Of a stretch of 52,926 nt of DNA, positions 48,419-52,926 are shown in pieces. The stretch comes from an uncultured Bacteroidales bacterium. Its GTDB lineage: Bacteria > Bacteroidota > Bacteroidia > Bacteroidales > Paludibacteraceae. Numbering within the stretch: the first letter of the stretch is position 1; every line of letters begins with the position of its first letter. The notes below the pieces were generated by a model. That model did no database searches. It saw only the letters and a program-made list of their open reading frames with translations, and was not told where the DNA came from. The DNA is taken from the NCBI GenBank assembly GCA_900321005.1, contig ONUF01000010.1:1-52926 (forward strand), in the 5' to 3' direction. A program made the position numbers and the translations under genes.

Positions 48419-49669
48419 ATGGAAGACAATTTCACCCTTCCGCTGGAAGGATTGACAGAAGACAGTATCATCAAGGTGATCGGAGTAGGTGGTGGCGGAT
48501 GCAACGCCGTGAACTACATGTTTCGTCAGGGACTGAGCGATGTCTCGTTCCTCGTGTGCAACACCGACCGCCAAGTGCTCATCAAGAGTTCGGTGCCGAG
48601 TAAGTTACAGTTAGGCCCGGGTTTGGGTGCGGGCGGCGATCCCGAGACCGCGCGTCAGTATGCCGAGGAGAGTCGCGAGCATATCCGTGAGGCGCTCAAT
48701 GACGGCACGCAGATGTTGTTCATCACCGCCGGTATGGGTGGTGGCACGGGCACAGGCGCTTCGTCGATCGTAGCCGAAGTGGCGCAAGAGATGGGTATTC
48801 TGACCGTCGGTATCGTGACGATTCCGTTTGCCTTCGAGGGCAAGAAGAAGATCGAGAAAGCGATGACCGGTGTGGCGCGTCTGGCCAAACATGTGGATGC
48901 CCTTCTCATTATTAATAATGAGAAACTGAAACAGATATACCCGGAACTGAACCTGCTCAATGCCTTCAGTAAGTCGGATGACGTAGTCGCGAATGCGGCT
49001 CGCGCAATCGCCGAGATCATCACCGTGCCAGGCTATATCAACACGGACTTCGCCGATGTGCGTAACACGCTCCGCAAGGGTGGTGTAGCAATCATGAATA
49101 TCGGTCATGCTTCGGGCGAGAAGCGTATCACCAATGCCATCAACGACGCCCTCAACTCGCCGCTCGTCAACACCAACGACGTGCACGGCGCGGAGCGTAT
49201 CCTGCTGCAGTTCTACTGCTCGACGGAGCACGCTATCGTGATGGAAGAGATTGATCAGATTAACGACTTCGTACAAGAAGTAGGCGACGATATCGAGGTG
49301 CAGTGGGGTGCGTCTATCGACGAGAGTCTGGGCGAAGAAGTGCGCGTGACGGTCATCGCCACAGGCTATAAGGTGGACGGTCTTCCTTCGGAAGAAGAGG
49401 AGGAAGGCAAGAAGACCATCGCCGAAGCGATCGACGCCAACTACCCGCCACAGACACCGAAACCGATGGAGGACGAGAACCCGCAACTCATCGACCTGAG
49501 TGAGACGCTCTTTGCCGAAGGCTTCGAGACCGCGCCGCGTCAACCGCGCGAGCATGCCGTTTCGACCTCGGCCGATGATGTGGTCATCACCATCGAAGAT
49601 GAACCCAAAGAGGAAAAGAAAGTGGAGGAAGAGCCGCGTCGGCCTTTCGGATGGATTCGCAGGAAGTAA
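48419..49669 (+). CDS. ftsZ: Cell division GTPase FtsZ
   Basis: 416 residues from ATG 48419 (MEDNFTLPLEG); GTG 48407 is possible. GGGGCNAVNYM, the tubulin signature GGGTGTGASS, TIPFAFEGKKK and NTDFADV are canonical. The linker (about 330-400) is acidic, and the tail ends RRPFGWIRRK, a basic membrane/FtsA-contact peptide. It forms the division ring. Last of the murC-ftsQ-ftsA run. Confidence 0.97.
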   Translation: MEDNFTLPLEGLTEDSIIKVIGVGGGGCNAVNYMFRQGLSDVSFLVCNTDRQVLIKSSVPSKLQLGPGLGAGGDPETARQYAEESREHIREALNDGTQMLFITAGMGGGTGTGASSIVAEVAQEMGILTVGIVTIPFAFEGKKKIEKAMTGVARLAKHVDALLIINNEKLKQIYPELNLLNAFSKSDDVVANAARAIAEIITVPGYINTDFADVRNTLRKGGVAIMNIGHASGEKRITNAINDALNSPLVNTNDVHGAERILLQFYCSTEHAIVMEEIDQINDFVQEVGDDIEVQWGASIDESLGEEVRVTVIATGYKVDGLPSEEEEEGKKTIAEAIDANYPPQTPKPMEDENPQLIDLSETLFAEGFETAPRQPREHAVSTSADDVVITIEDEPKEEKKVEEEPRRPFGWIRRK

Positions 49670-49694
49670 TGTGTAATGTGTAAATGTGTAAAGT
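49667..49694. repeat. 7-nt tandem array after ftsZ
   Basis: TAATGTG, TAATGTG, TAAATGTG, TAAAGT. It contains the ftsZ stop codon and ends at the next ATG; same family as the array at 40276 (reverse strand). Confidence 0.8.
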
Positions 49695-50645
49695 ATGGAA
49701 AGAGATATGACCTTTATTGATTTATGCGTAGCGTGCGGGCGCGGGATAGCGAACGGCTGCAAGGCCTTCGGCCGCCTCTTGGCACGCATGGTGCGCTTGA
49801 GTGTTCGCTACTGGTGGGTAGTGACGGTATGCGTAGTGTTGGCTCTTGCCGGCGCGTTGTACTACACACGTAGCGAGAACCTGACCTATAAACTGAATGC
49901 GGTAGCGTTGCTCAACGGACCGTCTATTCAGCAGTTTGAGCAGGCTTATGCGCCGCTTCGTTCCGGTCGTCTGTTGCCGGAGGACGCGGCTATCACGCCG
50001 TTTGTGAAAGAGAAGACGGCGAGGGCGTTCACCACCTATCGCGTGATTGATTGTCTGAAGGACGGCAATGCCGACTATATCGACTTCAAGCGTAAGTCCA
50101 AACCGTTCGACACACTGAATGTGCAGATGAGCGACCGTCTGTGCCTGCAGTTCCGTCTCAAAGCGCGCGACTTAGACTGTTTGCCTCAGATAGAGAAGGG
50201 TGTGCTGGACTACCTGAACAGCAACGAACCGATGCAGCAGTCGTATGTCAGTTATCTGGCTAACCTGCGCGAAGAGGTGCGCTTTAACCACGCCCAGGCG
50301 CAGAAACTGGACAGCCTCACGAGTGCGTACTATTTCTATAATGTCTCCAGCGCGCAGCCGATGAACTACAGCGGTAATGGTGTCAATTTCTACGGAGACC
50401 GTAAGATCCGTCTGTTTCTCGATCAGATCTACGCGCAGCAGAAACACTTGCAGCAGGGCGACTACCGCTTACAGTTAGCGACCGCTCCCGTAGTTCTCGA
50501 AAACCACTTTACAGCGGCTCCTAAACCCGTGAACGGTCGCCTGAAATATGGGTTGCTGTTTCTGATTCTCGGCTGGGCATTCGGTTGCTTGATCGCCGAG
50601 ATCATCGACCAGCGGAAGGTTATTGCTTCTTGGTTGAGACAATAA
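49695..50645 (+). CDS. Wzz-like chain-length determinant / polysaccharide co-polymerase-like membrane protein
   Basis: A 316-residue protein with a membrane segment at about 40-60 (WWVVTVCVVLALAGALYY), a long periplasmic part, and a second membrane segment near 285-305 (YGLLFLILGWAFGCLIA). Two flanking membrane helices with a helical periplasmic domain fit the Wzz/PCP layout that sets O-antigen or capsule chain length; the sequence itself is diverged. It lies 25 bp after ftsZ without its own clear promoter, and overlaps convergent dedA by 26 bp. No other polysaccharide gene is adjacent. Confidence 0.7.
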   Translation: MERDMTFIDLCVACGRGIANGCKAFGRLLARMVRLSVRYWWVVTVCVVLALAGALYYTRSENLTYKLNAVALLNGPSIQQFEQAYAPLRSGRLLPEDAAITPFVKEKTARAFTTYRVIDCLKDGNADYIDFKRKSKPFDTLNVQMSDRLCLQFRLKARDLDCLPQIEKGVLDYLNSNEPMQQSYVSYLANLREEVRFNHAQAQKLDSLTSAYYFYNVSSAQPMNYSGNGVNFYGDRKIRLFLDQIYAQQKHLQQGDYRLQLATAPVVLENHFTAAPKPVNGRLKYGLLFLILGWAFGCLIAEIIDQRKVIASWLRQ

Positions 50646-51273
50646 GTTTCTTCACTACGAAATAGAGTATTGCTACTCCAAGCAGAATGAGTATGGCCAC
50701 GGATAATTCGTGGCTATATTCTTTTATGAGGTCCATCTGACCTGCTGCTACATAGCCTACAGCAGCCAGCACGCAGTTCCAGCAGAACGCGCCGAGGAAA
50801 GTCCACCAGAGGAACGCGCCGAAATGCATGCGGCTCAGTCCCGCAGGAATGGAGATCAACTGGCGGATACCCGGAATAAACCGGCCGATGAACGTCGATA
50901 CATTGCCTTTCTCGCGGAAATACTCCTCTGCTTTCTGGATCTTCTCGCTCGACAGCAGACACAGGTGTCCGAGTTTGCTATCGGCGAACTTATAGATGAT
51001 GATGCGTCCGAGCCACACAGAGAGGCCGTAGTTGATGATCGCGCCTATCATTGCGCCAAGCGTGCCGAAAAGCACAATAATCGCTACGTCCACCAGGTAA
51101 TTGCCCGTCGCGCATAGTACGCTGTCCGGTTGGCCGGCTACGAAGGCTGCAGGCGGGATGACCACCTCACTCGGGAAGGGGATGAAGGAAGACTCCACCG
51201 CCATCAACGCAGTAATCGACGCATAGTTCATATGCGCCGAATACCACGCGATAATATTATCAACAAATGTCAT
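50620..51273 (-). CDS. DedA family membrane protein
   Basis: A 217-residue polytopic protein with the DedA (SNARE-associated) core: FIPFPSEVVIPPAAFVAG, GAMIGAIINYGLSVWLGR, FIGRFIPGIRQLISIPAGLSRM with the conserved FxGRFxPxxR, and GAFCWN. DedA proteins are linked to lipid-carrier (undecaprenyl phosphate) or phospholipid recycling. Its ATG overlaps the NhaD stop by one base. Confidence 0.93.
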   Translation of the reverse strand: MTFVDNIIAWYSAHMNYASITALMAVESSFIPFPSEVVIPPAAFVAGQPDSVLCATGNYLVDVAIIVLFGTLGAMIGAIINYGLSVWLGRIIIYKFADSKLGHLCLLSSEKIQKAEEYFREKGNVSTFIGRFIPGIRQLISIPAGLSRMHFGAFLWWTFLGAFCWNCVLAAVGYVAAGQMDLIKEYSHELSVAILILLGVAILYFVVKKLIVSTKKQ

Positions 51274-52577
51274 TAGATGAAAAGCAGTTGAACAATGATG
51301 TAAACCGGCAGGAGGATGATCAAGCTGAACTTAATCATGTATCCGAAGAAGCTCGGCATGTCAATGCCTTCCTGCTCAGCGATAGACTTCACCATGAAGT
51401 TAGGTCCGTTACCGATATAGGTCAAAGCTCCAAAGAAGACTGCACCCATCGAAATCGCTTTCATGAACTCCGGAGCGATGCCGGCTACAGCTGTAGCTGC
51501 GTCAACGGGCAGGGTAGTAGCGGTAGCATGGAAGACCATAGCTGTCGGAGCGTTATCGAGGAAAGCCGAGAGGGCACCGGTGCAATATACGAACTGCCAC
51601 GGAGCGCTCACAGGAAGCGGGTTCTGCTGCAAGAACATCAGAGCAGGCGTCATCGTAGCGAAGATACCAAGGAACACGCAAGCCACTTCCAGAATAGGTG
51701 TCCAGGAGTAGTTGTTGTTCACGCGAACCTCTTTCTTGGTCGTAACCCACGATCCGAGGATGATAAGTATGAACGCCCACTCGCGCAGGAGTTTCAGGAA
51801 CCACGGTGCGTCATGTGCTCCCATCGCAGGAATATATGTCGAGTTGATGAACATCGTACTCATGATTACGCAGAGCAACCAGAAGATGTTGATGAGACCC
51901 GTAGCCGTCAGTTTCTTCGCCTCGTGTACATCTGCCATGAGGTGCTCAATCGGCTCTTTCTTGTAGAAATAGGTGTCGATTACGAAATAGATAGCCAGCA
52001 GCAAAATGCCCGTAACCGCCCATTCCGGCAGCATGTTCTGCATCCACCACATGAACGGAGTGCCTTTCTGGAAGAGCAGGAACAAAGGAGGATCACCAAG
52101 CGGCGAAAGCAAACCACCGCAGTTAGCGACGATAGCGATGAAGAACAGGACGGTGTGTACGCGGTACTTACGCTGTTGGATAGTACTCAGCAACAGACGA
52201 ATCAGTAACATCGCCGCGCCGGTTGTACCCATGAACGAAGCCAGGACCCATCCGATAGCCAGGATAATGGTATTGGTTGTCGGGGTGGCTTTCAAGTCAC
52301 CGCGGATACAGATACCGCCGGTGGTGACGAACAGCGCCATCAGCAATAAAATGAACGGCACGTAGTCGTAAATCATCTGGTGAATCAACTCGTGGTTCAT
52401 GCCGTTGAGGCACAACCAGATGCCAACAGGCGTACCGAGCAACAGAGACACATACAACTTGTGCAGATTATGCTCCCACCACTCGCCAACATGGGGAATG
52501 AGCGGCAGCACGGCAATGCAGAGAAGCATTACCACAAACGGGATTAACATCCACGCAGGAATCAAATGCTCAATCAT
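51273..52577 (-). CDS. nhaD: NhaD-type sodium/proton antiporter (ArsB/NhaD superfamily)
   Basis: 434 residues from ATG 52577 (MIEHLIPAWMLIP); the frame opens upstream of the promoter. About twelve hydrophobic segments, with FMGTTGAAMLLIRLL, ANCGGLLSPLGDPPLFLLFQ, SAFLDNAPTAMVFHA and LTYIGNGPNFMVKSIA, as in NhaD and citrate/DASS-like carriers. It exports sodium in exchange for protons. Coupled to the dedA gene by a TAATG junction. Confidence 0.9.
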   Translation of the reverse strand: MIEHLIPAWMLIPFVVMLLCIAVLPLIPHVGEWWEHNLHKLYVSLLLGTPVGIWLCLNGMNHELIHQMIYDYVPFILLLMALFVTTGGICIRGDLKATPTTNTIILAIGWVLASFMGTTGAAMLLIRLLLSTIQQRKYRVHTVLFFIAIVANCGGLLSPLGDPPLFLLFQKGTPFMWWMQNMLPEWAVTGILLLAIYFVIDTYFYKKEPIEHLMADVHEAKKLTATGLINIFWLLCVIMSTMFINSTYIPAMGAHDAPWFLKLLREWAFILIILGSWVTTKKEVRVNNNYSWTPILEVACVFLGIFATMTPALMFLQQNPLPVSAPWQFVYCTGALSAFLDNAPTAMVFHATATTLPVDAATAVAGIAPEFMKAISMGAVFFGALTYIGNGPNFMVKSIAEQEGIDMPSFFGYMIKFSLIILLPVYIIVQLLFI

Positions 52578-52630
52578 GATAAAATTATTTAGTTTTAAAG
52601 ATTTACGAGATATGTTTGCATTTTCGAGTG

Positions 52631-52661
52631 CAAAGGTACACCTTTTTTTCGAGATATGCAA
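52631..52661 (-). promoter_or_regulatory. Promoter of nhaD-dedA
   Basis: Minus-strand TTGCATATCTCG, an A-run, then TACCTTTG with 20-bp spacing. Leader of about 48 nt. Confidence 0.85.
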
Positions 52662-52889
52662 ACGAAAGATTATTTTTCCACAAAATTCCTCTATTTCTTG
52701 TCTATTTCAGACATCCCTGGAGAAAGAAAAAGAAAAAGAAAAGAAGCAAAAGAAAAATATAAAGAAAGCCCGACCGGCCTAAACATAGATAATTCAACGC
52801 ATTGTCAATCAAATATAATAATAAATTGCGGCATAGCCATAACTAATTATATGGTTCTTATAGGGGTTAAACAGGGGTGTTACGTAGGC

Positions 52890-52922
52890 TTTGACTGTCG
52901 GTTGACCGTCGATTGACCGTCG
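52890..52922. repeat. 11-nt tandem array (3 units) at window end
   Basis: TTTGACTGTCG, GTTGACCGTCG and ATTGACCGTCG at exact 11-nt spacing; it may continue beyond the window. Confidence 0.75.
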
Positions 52923-52926
52923 GGAT

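Larger units (their letters stand above)
52578..52926. other. Spacer at right edge (no gene)
   Basis: After the NhaD promoter the region is AT-rich, with a purine tract of GAAAAA repeats (about 52728-52765) and an 11-nt array at the very end. No convincing ORF. Confidence 0.6.

Overview
The window is a stretch of a Bacteroidales (Bacteroidota) chromosome, probably from an uncultured gut or rumen member. The evidence is: a type IX secretion pair (PorU sortase and PorV), two proteins with short type IX-like C-terminal tails, an LptD outer-membrane assembly protein, a DUF349 protein, and fifteen near-identical promoters of Bacteroidetes form (TTG, then TAnnTTTG, no Shine-Dalgarno). The genus cannot be fixed from sequence alone. 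I saw no complete tRNA, rRNA, CRISPR array, transposase or integrase.

Layout. 1-2.5 kb is accessory and AT-rich: a membrane protein cut by the left edge, a three-gene overlapping DUF3791/DUF3990/DUF3791 cassette, and a structured non-coding transcription unit with tRNA-Ser-like 3' fragments. 2.5-7.6 kb holds a SUMF1-domain protein, the overlapping DUF349-ftsE-sufE operon, and convergent aroK. 6.2-12.9 kb (minus) is one operon: FAH-family gene, porU, porV, ispF, a small secreted protein, aroK. 13.0-18.1 kb (minus) is lptD, slyD-like, der. 18.1-19.9 kb is a hairpin-rich spacer, then a long leader ending in a terminator that abuts a lone AT-rich glycosyltransferase. 20.4-26.7 kb (plus) is mnmE, yicC, gmk, folC, prmA, MBOAT. 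26.7-31.1 kb (minus) is dnaE-nadD, divergent from an EamA transporter through overlapping promoters. 32.1-35.1 kb is a steroid 5-reductase / flavin ene-reductase / SDR operon resembling the bile-acid A-ring clusters of gut Bacteroidales. 35.1-37.2 kb is a secreted DUF4874/DUF4832-type protein. 37.2-43.1 kb (minus) is prfB, C1 peptidase, a short YigZ, acyltransferase, coaD, S41 protease. 43.1-44.9 kb is a second hairpin-rich spacer, a secreted protein and a lone DUF2442 gene. 44.9-50.6 kb is murC-ftsQ-ftsA-ftsZ plus a Wzz-like protein. 50.6-52.6 kb (minus) is an NhaD-type antiporter followed by DedA.

The least explained content is repetitive. (1) Many short arrays of 7- or 8-nt units, all different in sequence, lie between genes and inside them (FAH, mnmE, yicC, MBOAT, nadD, EamA, murC, ftsQ), and some supply start or stop codons. 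(2) Separate arrays in spacers have an 11-nt period. (3) An ~85-nt element occurs twice, right after the stop codons of der and lptD, with the same fold but compensatory changes in its stems. (4) A nested-hairpin element occurs upstream of two minus-strand genes. (5) Two long spacers share a homologous series of small hairpins. These, the steroid operon and the DUF3990 cassette are the best leads. All family names are from recognition by eye, without database searches.
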